The notes beneath the pieces were generated by a model that worked only from the letters and a program-made list of their open reading frames with translations, was not told where the DNA came from and ran no database searches. Both the position numbers and the translations under genes were made by a program. This document shows positions 35,478 to 50,400 of a DNA stretch of 64,000 nt, one piece after another; the stretch's first letter is position 1; the number at the start of each line of letters is the position of its first letter. The stretch covers positions 83,362,108-83,426,107 of the forward strand of contig OZ024903.1 in assembly GCA_964017125.1 (NCBI GenBank). The letters are read 5' to 3'. Source of the stretch: Flabesymbios commensalis (taxonomy: Eukaryota > Annelida > Polychaeta > Terebellida > Flabelligeridae).

Positions 35478-38400
35478 GTTAAGTTGCAAACACAATTCGT
35501 AACGTAAACAAACATGACTGCCTCAGACTGGTCTCACTCTTCAGTTCATGTCTCGACTGCTCAGCCTCAGACTGAGACAGTCACACTCACACTCACAGTG
35601 AGAGCCAGGCTTAGCCTGGCTTAGGCCTAGTCACAGAGGGTCTATTTTTTGCAATCACACATTCACTGATACTTATAGATAGATTATAGATATTTAGATA
35701 GATAGATTTACTCAGTATTCACATAAAATAGGCAATACAAATGTGACCACCATTCTGATGGAAAACACACTGAAAATTTGAAAGTATAGAATAGGTCTAA
35801 CTCGAAAAGGAGCCTTCAAATATCATAAAAGATGAATATGTATGTTAATAAAATGGACAGATACCATTCCAGAGGTAAAATTCCGTAAAAATGCGTAAAA
35901 AATAACACTTCGCCGTCTTCGGTAAAATAGTATTTTCTGGCGTTGAAATATTATTAAAACGAGATGAAAAGTTCACAGACCACATTGACAGTAGATTTAT
36001 ACGATTCACTGCCATGATTCTAGTACCATATATTGCAATCTTAACCACGTTAACGACATTTCGACGTGGTAGGGCATATTATCATTTAGAATTTTGTAAA
36101 ACTAATCTTTTTCAAGATGCAGATCTTTTTTTCTATAAAAAAGAGTAATTCGCCTGTCGGCATATTGACACACATGGATCAGCTAATCGGGTTATAAACA
36201 TTAACTTTAATCTGTTATTCTACAATGTATTGGTGAAAAGTTGCACAGTGCAGCATAACTTAAGAGAAGGTAATAAATAATTCTATAGTTCAAAATTTAG
36301 ACCATCTGCCATGTAATGCAATTCATGGCTTAACTCATAGCAGTCTGGCTGTTTGACATTGGACGTCTGTGTGGTGTGGCCATTTTTGTGATTTTGAGAC
36401 ATATTCTCGTTTCTCGTAGGCCTACTCATAAAAGAAATTTAGAATAATGGCGTATGTATTTCTCCTACCCCACATGAACACACATACACTATATAGCCAC
36501 TATATAAGCACTAACCACTATATAACCACTATAATAAACGAATCTGTCAATAACCAGAATACATTTAATTTAATTGGTCAATGTGATGTTGTCATGGTAA
36601 CCTACAGACATTTTAAATATGCTAATTAGGTAATCAAATTTTTAGAAATTTTGTTTAGAATTGGTATTTTTCTAGATTCACGGAGATTCAGGAGTACAAC
36701 ATTCTATCATAATGTGTCCCAAGCGTTACCGATATGCAGATTTTCAGCATCTGTAATTAAGCCCATATTATTGGATCCATTTTGGTTGTATTATAACATG
36801 TATAAAAAACCTACTCCCAAAGTTCAGAAAAATTATGTTCAAGGTGCATGAATAAACATTTCACATTTATCTCTTCTTACTTTTGTTCTTATTTAAAACA
36901 AAATCACCAAGTTATATTTTTTATTGTATAAGATGTCATTTTTCCAACATAAAAATTTGAAAAATCATGTCAAAACCCCGTACATAATTGATAAAACTAC
37001 TTTTCATAGCACAGTATATGTAAATCAACATTAATTAATTAACCAAAACACAGAAACACTTTTACCATGCAGTATTATTTGGAAAAAATGTACAAATTAT
37101 TCATAAAAATATCATGGTATACATGAGATCAACATGCTGCCAGATGCACAAATTTTGAATGTTAATATTTTAATAAACAAATTTGGTAATTTCAGTGTCA
37201 CTTACAATTATAAATATAATTTTTATCAATCTTATTGATAGTCTAATTTTTTACCTTACATGCCCTGGCGTCACAAATCGGCTTCATTTTTTTTTTAACT
37301 ACTTCATAATTTATTTTTCTGTCCACAAAGTTGGATCCTAAAGTAAGCTTAGTATTGATGTGGAGGTTAAGCAGACAATCATTTGAGCAAGCAGGGGCCG
37401 CGCTGACCACTCGCCAATGCGCCAATGGCGATTAAACATACTTTTTGGCGATCAATACTTCTGGATGACGAATAATTTGGCGTGTAAAATATCTCCATGC
37501 ATTTAAAGATTTTGTCACATGCAGGGTTCGAAATTAGGGTAGTTCGCTAGTCCGAACACTAGTAAAAATAGCTGCGGACTAGTAAAATGTTTACTAGTAC
37601 CGCCGGTCTAGTATTAAACGGCGCCTAAATGATCCCAATAATCAGCTACAAACTGTGGTAGCAGAGCGAGAGACGATGTGACGCGGTCAGACGCGTGTCA
37701 ATTTGCATACAAGTATGCCCAGCCCTCGTGTGATATTTGGTCAGCGTTGTGGGAGTTCCTGGACAGCATTGTGGCAGCATTGACTCACTGTCATGTGTTA
37801 GCGAGGAAGGATCTTTTCTGTTTAAACAAGCATCCCATAGCATGTCACATTGTCAATGTGAAAGACTACGATAATTTAAAATAAAATCATAGGCTTATAT
37901 ATTATTGCTCTAATCATGCTAGTAGAGACTGCTTTAATGTTGTAATAGATGGTGGTCTGACAATAAACTAACATCAACAGTAGTAGCTAAACCTACACAA
38001 AGCGTTATGGCCGTCTTTATTATTACACCTCTGACATACCCCGTTAACCATCTTCATTCCGATGTGAATAAATATCAGAGATGTAACATGCAGATGTAAC
38101 CAAACGTACATTTTAATACACATGTATGAAAATACGAAAATATTTAATTATAACAACAGAAATTGGTTTTCAACGCCACATACATGTATGTAATATATGA
38201 CGATATTAATCCCCTGTAGGACTGAGATGGTCAGCCCACCAGTCTAATTAGCTTTACAGGAAGAACAAAGCGATTCACGGCGATTGTGATATTACACAAC
38301 AGAACAGTAAACATAAGTCATTTACCCAATACTGGCTTAATGTTGGTCCACCGTCTGCGACGCTGGCCCAACATTAAACTAGCATTAGGTCGACGTCTCG

Positions 38401-41400
38401 TGTTTGCAGGGATATGGTCAGGTGCGGGGGAGCAGTGTCGCCTGGCACATGTCAGAAAACGCTCACCAAGTTAAACTGAATGATGTCTGTGACATCGGCA
38501 CAATCTAGTCCAACACTGGATCAACATTTTGAGTTCACTGTGCGTCGATATTATATCCTATAGTATTCTCCCGCTGTCCAGTAAGCAGGGGTAAGCAAGG
38601 CGCCAGCTATTAAAACTATTGTGGCTAATGCTGAGTCGTCGTCATTAGCGGTCTGATTGATAGTGGAACACTGGTTGACAATTACAACGATCATGTCAAA
38701 CTTCTGTCAGTTCTGTGTTTGCTTTGCTGCCAACGGCCGTTGCGGGGTGTCCCATCACAAGTATAGTAATTTCATTTAATAACCTAATTATCATTCACAA
38801 AAATTCCAATTAAAGGTCACTACTAGTGATACGTTGTTTATGTAATATTATTGCTGTAGTATTATCACTGTAATAGAGAGAAGTGGTCCCTATCGTAAAA
38901 ATATTTTTTATATTAACGAGATTAACATCACTTTGTGACTGGCACAGGGGCCAAAATACCTACAAAAACTCTGGTAGCCATGTGGGCCCCTCAGATGCTA
39001 GTTTTGGTCGCCCACATCAAATTCCAGTAGCCCACTTAATTGTATATTTTTCTTTCCTATTGAAAGCTACTCATGAAATTCATGAGGACTACTCATGAAA
39101 TTCATGAGGAATACTCATGAAATTCAGGTGCAGTATTTAAAAGTTCATACACTGAATAGTTGATTTATACTCGTAGATTCTATATAAATCACAATAATTT
39201 TGAAGAATATAAACATATGTTTTTTGTTCATTCTAATTCTAAAGGGTAGTTTAAGCTTTCATACATTCGTAATGTGGGCTACCTTTATGTCAATTTGATT
39301 AGCCCACAGCAAAAACAAGGGGCCTATGGCGAGTGGGCGACTGGGTATTTGGAAGCCTGCGGCAGAATTATAAAAAAATGCTGGTGTTCAAAATCAGTCA
39401 TGCCCCTGCCAAACGACCACCCCTTTCATGTGACCATTTTAATGTGGCCGTAACTGGGGTCACATAACATAATTGTATTTCAGGACTAGTAAAACATCTA
39501 CCGGACTAGTAAAATTTAGATTTTAATAGTCCTGCTCACTAGTAAAAAAAATGGCTAAGTTCTATTCCTGACATGACTGACAATTAGTCAGTCTTCACTG
39601 GGCCACAGTCAAAAATACAAACTACAAAATAGACTGAACTGTGCATATACAGCACGTGCTCTAAGACGCCGCGCGGTGGATTTCGTTAGAGCGTGCATGT
39701 AAGCCTAAACATAAGCAGATGATAAACCCACAGCAGAGTCGTGCTGACAGCATGCTGATACGACAGATCAACAGCACTCTGTCGCCAGACGACGACAATT
39801 TATTGCTGTTGCCTGATAACTGCTCTGTATGCTGTTGCCTAAGAGAAGCTGCAATGCTGTTTCATGCGAGTCCAGTCAAGTGTCATTCAGATTCCAGTAA
39901 TACCGCAATACAAAGTAAGGTCGCGTGACGAGATTGCACACCCTTATCCATAGTATTTAAAATAAACGCAGAACTATCCTTCATATAGTTTTAAAATAAA
40001 ATAAACAAATCACATGTACATGTTTAACTATCTGTTTACGTGAAATAGTTTTGTTTGCGCATTATAAATGTGCCACCAGTAGGCCTACAGGTGTAGTAGG
40101 TAAAGGGTTAATAATAAACTATTAAAATATCGTTTTTTTGTGTGCTATATATTTGGCAATTGTCCACTTAATTTGGCTACAAGTTTTTCTATTTGGTTCA
40201 AACTTTGGCTACTACTTTTTTGGGGTCAGATCGGCCCCTGAGCAAGGCTAAACAAATTTAGGCTTCATTTGATGATGCCGAGTGAAGCCAGGCAAATTAA
40301 AAGTTCAATTAAATATTTATTTCATGAAAAATCAGTCTCATAATTTATTTATTTTTAAAATTACCCTAAGAAATTTAAATGGTCATTGTTCATAAGTACA
40401 AATATGTACTCTATTGGCTGACTACATTGTTATTTGTATGAACACGTGCAGTATTATATATTGTTGATGTTAAACTCAAGGGTAAATGTTTTTTTTTGAC
40501 AGAAAAACAAGACTTGCACAAATGAAGAAAGAAGAAGGAAATGAATATTATAAAAACAAAGCATATCCTGAAGCTTTACAATACTACACAGAAGCTATTG
40601 GTGAGAATAAATCCTCATTTCAAGTCAAAGACTTAGCCAGGAAATGATGAAAGGGAGTCCAAATTTACTTATTGTTTGGCCAGGACAGGGTCTGGGGTCC
40701 TTCCACAATGCAATTGGTGGAATCTGACAATATTTTTCTATATCCAGGCTGAATATAGGCCGTCCAAAAGATGGCTGTACGGGTCTCTGGCTAAGTCCTT
40801 GTTTCAAGTTAAGAACTATGTGTCAAAATCTATGCTAGTCATGAAAGCAGGAAGCTAACTTTATGTTTAAGAAAAGTATTCTAAGTTAGCCGAGCTGCTA
40901 AGCATTCACTTTCTTCTCATTTTCTTTCACGATGAGGCGTGATTAGATGCAATTATCACCTAATTGAAATGATCTTTTACGTAAGCTGCTCCCCAAGTGT
41001 AATTAACGGTAATTCCCATATGATTAATGTTATGAAATTATGAGGTTAAAATTTGTATTGAGTAATCAAATTATGAAGCCTATATGTGCTGCTGATATTT
41101 AAATTAAAGCTCAATAATGCACAATAAATTTTACACAAGGGCCACAGTCCTATTGCTAATAAAATACTTACTTACTTACTAATGCAGGTCTACAGCGTTC
41201 GAAATAAGGGTTCAAAATGAGGTTGTCCATCGGACAATCAGGTCAGATTTTCAGGACGAGGTTGTTCGCTGAAATTTTAGATTGTCCGCAAGAAATATAC
41301 AGCTTTGACCCAGCCTGTTACCACAATTTTCTGAAAACATTAGTTAAAACAAGTGGAAGCTCACCACTGTAATAAAAATTCTCAAACCTGACAGTCACTT

Positions 41401-44400
41401 CACTTTTAAATGCCTTTAAATAATAATGTGATGTGAAAATATCCTTCTCAAAAACTGGTTGTCCGCTCGGACAACCGCATGCTAACTATTGATTGTCCGC
41501 CACAAATTTTGGTTGTCTCGGACAACTGGAAAGGCCTTATTTCGAACTCTGGTCTATTATTGATGTTGCGGAAATAGTTATTAGTAAAATTATTTACTGT
41601 ACGTGTTGCTATTATATACCAAACTTTGCTTGTTAATTGAAACACTATCCTATCTAATCTGCAACTATTTAGCTGATTTTAACAATGAAGATAGAATGGT
41701 CAAAGCCATAAGTGAATAAAAATGGTTGATAAGATCTGAATATATTTTGTAACGTAATCAGCATCATCACCGTGAATTTTATACCAAACTTTTGAGTCAA
41801 AAATGATTTATTGTCCACCTGTTACAGTATTGTGTCATAGCATAATCTTTAGCAATGTATGATCTTAAAAGTGACCTTAAACTTGGAAGATTACCCTGAA
41901 TCAATTACCAACATAAAACATTTATTATTTTTAAATTACATTTTTATCCCCCGGCCGTAGGGGAAAGGGGATTTTAGTCACGCCAGGATTCTGTTTGGCG
42001 TCTGGCGTCCGGCGTCACGTTGTCTTGTGGGCTCAAAAACTACTGGTCGAATCTTTTTGAAATTTTAACATGACATTCGTAGCAACATGGGGATGTGCAA
42101 GTGATTTTTAGCCCGCCTTTTAATTTTAATTAAAAAAGGTGGGCTATTGCAATTGAAGTTCGGCGTCGTCCGCGTTAACATTAACTTGTGGGCGCGATAA
42201 CTTGAAAAGTTTTCCATGTATTCCTCCCAAATTTGTGATGCATGTTACTAATGACCAGTTTTCGGACAAGTTAAGTAATGGCCGAAAAAAATTCAACATG
42301 GCCGACTTATTGCGATTTTTCGCCTTCCACGTCAATAATTTGACCTTGTGGGTGCGATAACTTGAAAAGTTTTTCACGTATCCTCTTCAAATTTGTTATG
42401 CATGCTACTAATAAGTAGTTCTTGGACAAGTTCAATAATGGCTGGAAAAAATTTTAAAATGGCTGATTTATTGAGATTTTTCACATTTTACGTCAATAAT
42501 TGGACCTTGTGGGCGCGATAACTTGAAAAGTTTTTCACGTATCCTCTTCAAATTTGTTATGCATGTTACTAATGAGTAGTTCTTGGACAAGTTCAATAAT
42601 GGCTGGAAAAAAATTCAAAATGGCCGATTTTTTGCGATTTTTCGCATTTTACGTCAATAATTTGACCTTGTGGGCACGATAACTTGAAAAGTTTTTCACG
42701 TATACTCTTCAAATTTGTTATGCATGTTACTAATAAGTAGTTCTTAGACAAGTTCAATAATGGTTGAAAGAAAATTCAAAATGTTTGATTTATTGCTATT
42801 TTTCTGATTTTTTGTCAATAATTTGACCTTGTGGCCGATAACTTGAAAAGTTTTTTATGTATCATCTTCAAATCTGAAGCATGTTACTAATAACCAGTTC
42901 TCGGACAAGTTCAAAAATGGCTGGTAAAAAATTAAAATGGCCGATTTATTGTCATTTTTCGCATTTTACGTCAATAATTTGACCTTGTGGCCACAATAAC
43001 GACTTCAAGTTCGATAATGGCGGCGGGCTATTGTCGAGTGTGCTCTTGTTTAGAGATTTTAATATGCTACCAAAATGGCAGCCAGAGGGCAACACTAAAA
43101 ATTTTTGTGGGTGCAAAAACTACAAAACTTAAGGAAAGAAATTATTCAAATTTTACTATCACATTTCCCACAATATGGAGATGTGCAAGGATTTTTTTAA
43201 GGTTTTACTGAAATTCAAAATGGCCACCATGGATAAACTTTATATTTTCTTGAGGGCACAAGAACTGAAAAATTGAAATCAGTAATAATTCACATTGTAC
43301 AATCACATTAACCACCATCTGGAAATATGCATACATGTGATTTTACTGAAATTTAAAATAGCCACCGCAAGAAGTCTAACCTAATTTATGGCGGGGGATG
43401 ATATAGGACTTCAGTCCTGTTGTTCATCTAGCTATTGCACTTGATCCTTTTTTTGCTGAAATTTCAAGATTACATTTAATAATTAAACTTATCATATAAA
43501 TGAAATCTCCCACCAATATATAATGAAATCGAATTACACTTTTTCTATTTTCATTTGCTAAAAAAAAATTCTTTTAAGTAATGACTAGCTTTTTTTGTGG
43601 TCAAGTCTGTAATTATTATTTCCAAAGACTAATTATGACTAATTCGAGCTAATATTACAACTACCTTAGCAGCTTGCTAAAATAAAATGCAGTGTACTTT
43701 TTGCATTTATTTAAATGGTCGGAATGAAAATGGGTAATGGTATTAATTTATAATTTGTGCAATTCTTTTAATTTATACAGAACTATGTCCAACATGTGCT
43801 GCATTTTACGGCAACCGGTCGGCAACCTACATTATGTTGGCTAACTTTCAGAAAGCATTGGAAGATGCGAGAAGAGCTGTTCAACTAGAACCTGAATTCA
43901 TCAAGGTTTGGTTACAATTGTGTCTGTTAACCCCAAGTGGCGGTTATAAGTAGGCCTACCTTTACCCATTGAGGCTTCATTTTTGCAGAACTTAGGGCCT
44001 GTTCTAGTTTTCTAATGTTCAATAACCAACTTTTTAGCCAAATCTGAAAATATCCAGGCAAAGTACAATATTATTACCCAATCACTACTCTCACAACTCA
44101 TTGTCTTGTATCAGTAATGTTTTAGACAGACACAGTTGTACAACGTCAATAACAGACCGTCAAGCTGTACAAACATTCATATTCATATTTTTACTGTAAA
44201 TTCTGTACTGTAATTTCCGTTTTAATTACATTAAATGTTTAAAACCAAATTGTAGTAGAGCCAGCTTTGATTTTAGTTGATTTTTAACAATAATTATGTT
44301 TGGTAATTATGCAGCCCTCAACAGATCTGCTTGTTGTATTATCCACTGCCACATCCATTTGTTTCCCATATAGCTAGCACAAAAGCTAATAAATCCTGTC

Positions 44401-47400
44401 TTTATATTCACAAATAGCCAATAAATACCACAGAGGAATTTGTTTGATGAAATTTTGACGCCCATACAATCAACCCTTTAATAATTAGGGCTATTAGTGA
44501 AGAATTTAAGCTTGTTAGCACGTTGCTTTTTAATAACTCTTGATAAATTTGTTACACATGCTCAACAATATCAGGCAATGACCTGATTAACTTTTGGGAA
44601 CAAACAATTTTAAAATTGCTGACTGTTTGCCACTTTTTAGATTTTACTCATATTTATATATCTCCGAACCTTGCATTATAGGTAAGGTATTAGGTAGTCT
44701 AAAATGGTCGAATTTCTCTAATTATAAATAGAAGGATACTTTCATGTTTATTTAAAACAGCTCTTTTTAGTCGATTATTTGTGTGAATACATATTGGTTG
44801 TTATAATTGGAAAAACATATGACACATTATAAAAATGTACTTCAGAATCTATCGCAGCTATAAAATTCAATAGCATGTCTGGAATATTCTTGTGTCAGGC
44901 CTTCGATCTTCAGCAGCTTCATTGCATTGCACTAGAGTTCTAACACAAATTTTCACAACCTTTCTACTGTGTACCATGTGCAATGCAAAAATTCTCACAT
45001 CTTAAGATAGTGCAGCTATCACTTTTGTGTTTTTATAGCTCTGTGCCCTTGCTGATTGTGTCAAAAACAATGCAAGAGTTCTGCTTGATTTTATCCTACA
45101 CAGTACTGCTCATATTGAATAGCCTTTACAATTTCCCAGGGACGTTCTTCATGAACTGAACTGTGAATGTCTTTTGTATATATTTTATCACCATTTAAAA
45201 TCATCATTTAAGTCGTATGCCAGTTTTATTGAGTGGCCTTTAGTCACAAAGGAACTAGTCTTAGTATTTAGGTAGAGATGCTACTCTGCAATCAGAGCTC
45301 CAGATTATTTTTTAGTTTGAGGAGTATTTCACTTCAGGATTGAAATGAGCAATGGGGAGTAAAATATGAAGAAAAATTATCGAGCAGTTTTTTTTTCTGT
45401 TTCTTTTTACTTTGCGCAGAAGGTGCCATTAGTTTATTTTTAAGTAGTTTTTTTTGGCACAGTGACTGTTTTGCACATGGCTCACATGCAAAATCCACAA
45501 CTCTATATAGGCTTACCCTTAAGAGGGACTCCAATGCTAGTAGCCTAGATTTCTAGGTAGTGGTGATCTGCGAAAAGATAAAATGTGAAAATCTCAATAT
45601 AGGTTGCTCCCACAAGTTACTCACTGTAGTCCTGGCTTCATCAGGTACTGAACAGACATGTATTTTGCTAAATATTACTATAGTAAGTGTATCAGTAGTA
45701 GTAAAACGTCTAATTTTAGTAATGAATGTACTAGCTGAAATAATTCTGTGAAAGCTTATTATATTTATTATTTTCTCATATTTTTAGACACTGACCAGTG
45801 AGTTGATGTTACGCCCATTTCTTAGAATTGACGCGTATCTTAATAGTTTTTCTAGGTAGACCTACTTTCACTCCTAAGATTTTCTATCCATGAATATTGG
45901 CTGTTTTTACGTGCGTAATGCTTATTTTATGCATGTACACATGTTATCTAGAGCACTGTGCAATATAATTCGCCTTTTCATTGAATAGGGCCATTTACGA
46001 GAAGCAAAGTGCCATTTAGCGATGGGAGAAGCTGCAGCAGCTGTCAGTTCATATGAGAAAGTTTTACAGCTCGATAGCAATAGCAATTCTGCTAAAAGTG
46101 AGGTAGGTATTTTATGCGGTTATAGTTTCACCAACATTCACAACAGTGGGCTTCAATTTACCCAAATATGCTTGTGTCAATCGGAGAGATTCTTTATTGA
46201 CTTTATATAATGTCATGAAAAGTTCAGTTTCCGGACGACATCGTTTGCTGTGGTTTTTTCAAATTGCAAACACACATAATACCTTAGGGGGGTGTAGATG
46301 TGCCTTTTGGGGGTTATGACATTTGACTTAATTTTTAGCCCGCCTTTTAATTAAATAAGGTGGGCTTTTGCAATTGAAGTTCGGGGTCGGCGTTGACATT
46401 TACTTGTGGGAGCAATAACTTGAAAAGTTTTCCATGTATCCTCTTCTAATTTGTTGTGTATGTTACTAATAGGCAGTTCTCGGACAAGTTCAATAATGGC
46501 TTAAAAAATAATTGGCCGATTTATTGTGATTCTTTTCATTTTTATCCCCTGCCCAACGAAGTGGGGGCGGGGGGTATTGGCGTCGCCTCGGATGTTCGGT
46601 TTCAAGTAGGGATATGCTCTGAAAATTTTCAACTTGATCAAATTCAAAATGGCCGACTATCGGCCATAATTAACTTCAATATGCCTGATACCGGACAAAC
46701 TGTGCCAGATAGTTAGATGCTCTAACCTTCAAAATTGGCATAATGTAGAAAATAATGATGATAAAAGTTATTTGTACACTTCTTTAATTTTTCTGATTCA
46801 AAAAATAATATTCATTCTGTCCAAATTAGCATAAATTCAAGATGGCAGACAAATAATAATTGGTATCAAAGTTTTTGAAACGTGCACAGGAGAAGCAAAA
46901 TGAGTCATCGTCTCAACTGTGTACAATCACCGTTTACAGCGAAAGGGCTGCGCCCCTTTCGAAAGCCCATTAATGTAGTTTCAGAGCAGCCGCGCGCGAA
47001 AAATGGGTCACTTTTTAGGGTAAAAAATTTTTTTTGCTTGAGAAAAAGACATAAAATTAAAATCTACCAACAAAATTCAACATTGATAATGCATTAAATA
47101 TATTCACAGCATCAACCCTTGGAACAAAAATTCCATAGGATATGTACCAGTCCAATAAATACTATAAAACAAAATGTATGGTTTCAGTGAGGGATATGTA
47201 TATATACCCTCTTAATTGCAACTTGCTCAAACTAAAAAAATGCTGACTTGCGACCAACATTGACTTCAATATCTGTAATATACACAGTAATCTAGATAGG
47301 TGGATCATTATTGTAGAACAGAAAGTGAGACTTCAGGGAAGTATGCACCCTATAAAATTTCTATCAGGCGGGCGGGGCGGGGGATTAGGGTGGCCAGCTG

Positions 47401-50400
47401 GCCTCTTGTTTGTCAATAATTGACCTTGTGGGCGCAATAACCTTCACTTCAATAATGGCGGCGGGCTATTGTTGAGTGTGCTCTTGTTAAACTTTGATTT
47501 TATACCATTATTGACCTCAATTAATGGCGGGGGATTTCGTTATTGCAATGCTCTTATTATTCACACTCGTGTGCGATAAACCCAAATTCAAACTCTGGAT
47601 TAAGTCAAAAAGAAAGAGGTCTGAGACATACACTGTACTTGATTTGTGTTTGTATTCTGTGTCTTGAAGATGTTATTTTGTGTTATGTTTTATCTGACCG
47701 ATCAGATTCTGATAATAACACTTGTTACATATTTTTTACAATTTGTTTGTATGTTCTGATTTGCAGCTGACACAAGCTAAAGCTGTACAACAGTACCTAC
47801 ACAAGGCAGAAGAGTCATTCTGTAAAGGAGACTACAGAACAGTATGTAATATATACATCAACATATATATGCACACATTTTTTGAATGGTAAAAGTTGAC
47901 TTTTCAAACAAAATAGATTTCTCAATAAAATCATGTTGTGTTTATAATGAGGTGAGTTAAACCATAATATTACAACAGGCAGCTGAACTGTGACAGAATT
48001 TGGATTATATTGTTCCTTGCCTTTTGTATTTAAAGATTTAAATTAATTAGGCATTTCACATGAAATTATGAAATTCCCAGATTTTTTTGGTTGAAAAGCT
48101 ATTTCATGTCTATTGTAGGTTGTGTTTTGTCTAGATCGTTCTATAGACATTGCTCCTGGATGTAATCATTTTAAGACATGGAAGGCGGAATGTTTTGTCC
48201 TCTTAAAGAGATATCAGGAGTCACAGGAAATTGTAAAGTTAGTACAGGCATTAGAAAATTTTTAATTCAGTTTTTTCATCCCCCGCCCACTAAGTAGGGG
48301 TGGGGGATATTGTCTTCACCATGTCTGGCCGTTCATCTGTGCTTCCGTGTTTCGTTTCCGGATCATATCTCTGAAATCGTTAGCCGGATTGCTCTCAAAT
48401 TGCATACATACGCCATTTTGTGTTTGCAAATGGCCGCCCCTATGTCGTCATTTGTAAAACAAAATAGCGGCACCCGTGTTGGCCATTTTTTTAAACCAAA
48501 CAGAGGTTGTGGTATAATTTGAATATTCTAAGATTCGTCACCAGATCTTGAGATGCTAGTATATTTAATGCTAATTTTGATAAAATATCTGGACTAGTGC
48601 AGTAGTCACAAATTAAAGTGGTGGCCTATGAAAAAGGTTTTCCCTGCAAACCATGTTGATTCAAAGGCATGATTTGTCATATTTGTGGAAGCATTCTGGA
48701 ACTCGAGTGGACAAGGGGTGTTATTTCTGGGCCACCAGAGGTGAAAAGGTTAGCCACTGCACCAGGGCCCCCGTACTTTAAGAAATAAAATATTTCATCA
48801 GTTTCTATACCATAGCCTAGTCTACATGTGAAAAAATCTGACATCAAGTTGATAAACAAAATAATTTAGCTGACTTTTGGTACTGAAAATGCAAAAAATA
48901 GTCTTGGAGAAAACTTCAGTCCAGATCCCCCTGAATGTATATAGGTTGCCCCCTTATCAGCTGCTTAACCCCTATTATGCAAGTTGTTTCTCTGCATCCC
49001 TAGTCTCTCTTACTCTAGCCTACTATTGAGCAGTTGTTGAGTACTGACTGTCAAGAAATCTACTATAAGGCCACTGTGATTAATTTCTCTGCTTTAGATC
49101 AGAATTATTCAAAAGAGGGAGGGCAGTAAAAAAACATTAAAGAAAAGTTAATGAGGGCGACGAAATAAAAAAAACATTGGACAAATTTCTAGAAAAGTTA
49201 ATGAGTGCGACAAAATAAAAAAAACTTGATGATCTATTTGAAAAGAAGTTAATGAGGGCGACGAAAAAACAAGAAAAAGAAATAGCTGGAAAATTGTTTT
49301 TTACCTCCCGAGATTATCTGGCAACAATCGATTGTGCCCGCTTGTCAGAAAAAAACACATGTTTTTTTTTTTAGTAAAGGGCTGCCTAAATCTAATGCGC
49401 ACGCTCATCTCAACGGAGAAAAAAATATAGTGACCTAAGTTTAGGCCTACAATAGTATCAGTCTTTCCCAATAAGGTCAAAATTTCACTGGACAGTAGGT
49501 CCTGTAAACTTGAAACATTTACCAGACCAAAAGAAATTTCACCGGAGCGTAGGTGGTCAATGGCCAATTCTCACCTTGTGAGACCAAAAAAACGACCAAA
49601 AGACAAAACTGACCAAAAAATAACTGGATTGTGGGTCAGATGTGACTGGGTATTTTGTCAGACCTGTTTTACCAGACATGTCCAGTCAGTCCGACGTTGT
49701 TGGGAAAGACTGATAGTATCTGCCCAAGCCAAACTATGTCTCGATTAAATCATTCAATGCACTGAAAATCAAGATAATGATTTTCAGCCCCTTGATACCC
49801 GCATCATGCCATGCAGAATTTCAGTGTGCTCCTCCAATTTGGCAGGCAAAATGCATTTCTCAAGTTCTTACACTAATAAATTGCTTTGAGGGAATAAATA
49901 AGTTTATATACTTTGAAATGCAATACTTTAGTGAGATTACATACTTGATTTCAGCGTGAATTCTTGTAATTTTGTCCTCCCTGGTCACATCAATTCCATT
50001 TGAACACCATTTTGAAGGTCTGCACATGTGGTATCTATGTATGGCAACCGCGCATAAGATTTCCCTCCCCGTAACGTAGTAATGATGTTTGCGCACATGG
50101 TGAGGTATACCCCGACACTGGTAAACAACCTATGTTCAACTTGTACTGGCAGGAGTGGGTATTAGGGTAACAGTCACAGCGACCTGGATGGTCCTGACCG
50201 CACGCTGCACAGCAGGGGACAAGCTGAACAGCGAGGGACGTAATAAAAACCTACATGGCTTATAGTAGGATCACAAGCTCATTAAGACAGGGATTTTGTT
50301 TGAACTGGGATTACCGCTGGGGGTGAAATAGATCTTCCTTCTCTATTGAATTTCCTTGATAAAGCTTAATAATGTTCAGAGCTGCAGGGTTCTTGTTTTG

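Larger units (their letters stand above)
37522..39570. mobile_element. hAT-like non-autonomous element, 2.05 kb, 5-bp TSD
   Basis: It begins CAGGGTTCGAAATTAGGGTA. The complement of its end begins CAGGAATAGAACTTAGCCAT. ACATG flanks both sides (37517-37521 and 39571-39575). Subterminal regions repeat ACTAGTAAAA and GGACTAGTAAAA words in both ends. The CAGG tip and the GTTCGAAATTA word are hAT-like. A 5-bp duplication is not the usual 8 bp of hAT but is known for the hAT5 group. No transposase was recognised. It contains a palindromic MITE and a nested element. Confidence 0.7.
35478..40502 (+). other. DNAJC7 intron 1
   Basis: 5.0 kb. It holds a GATA-type microsatellite near 35685-35712, a hAT-like element (37522-39570) with a second one nested in it, a palindromic MITE, and another hAT-like end near 40205-40240 (complement begins CAGGGGCCGATCTGACCCC). 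A 66-codon frame at 36651-36851 has no recognised motif. Confidence 0.65.

Noticed and set aside
36651-36851. Possible small gene in DNAJC7 intron 1
   Set aside because: No known motif, no convincing splice sites, and the flanks are repeat-like.
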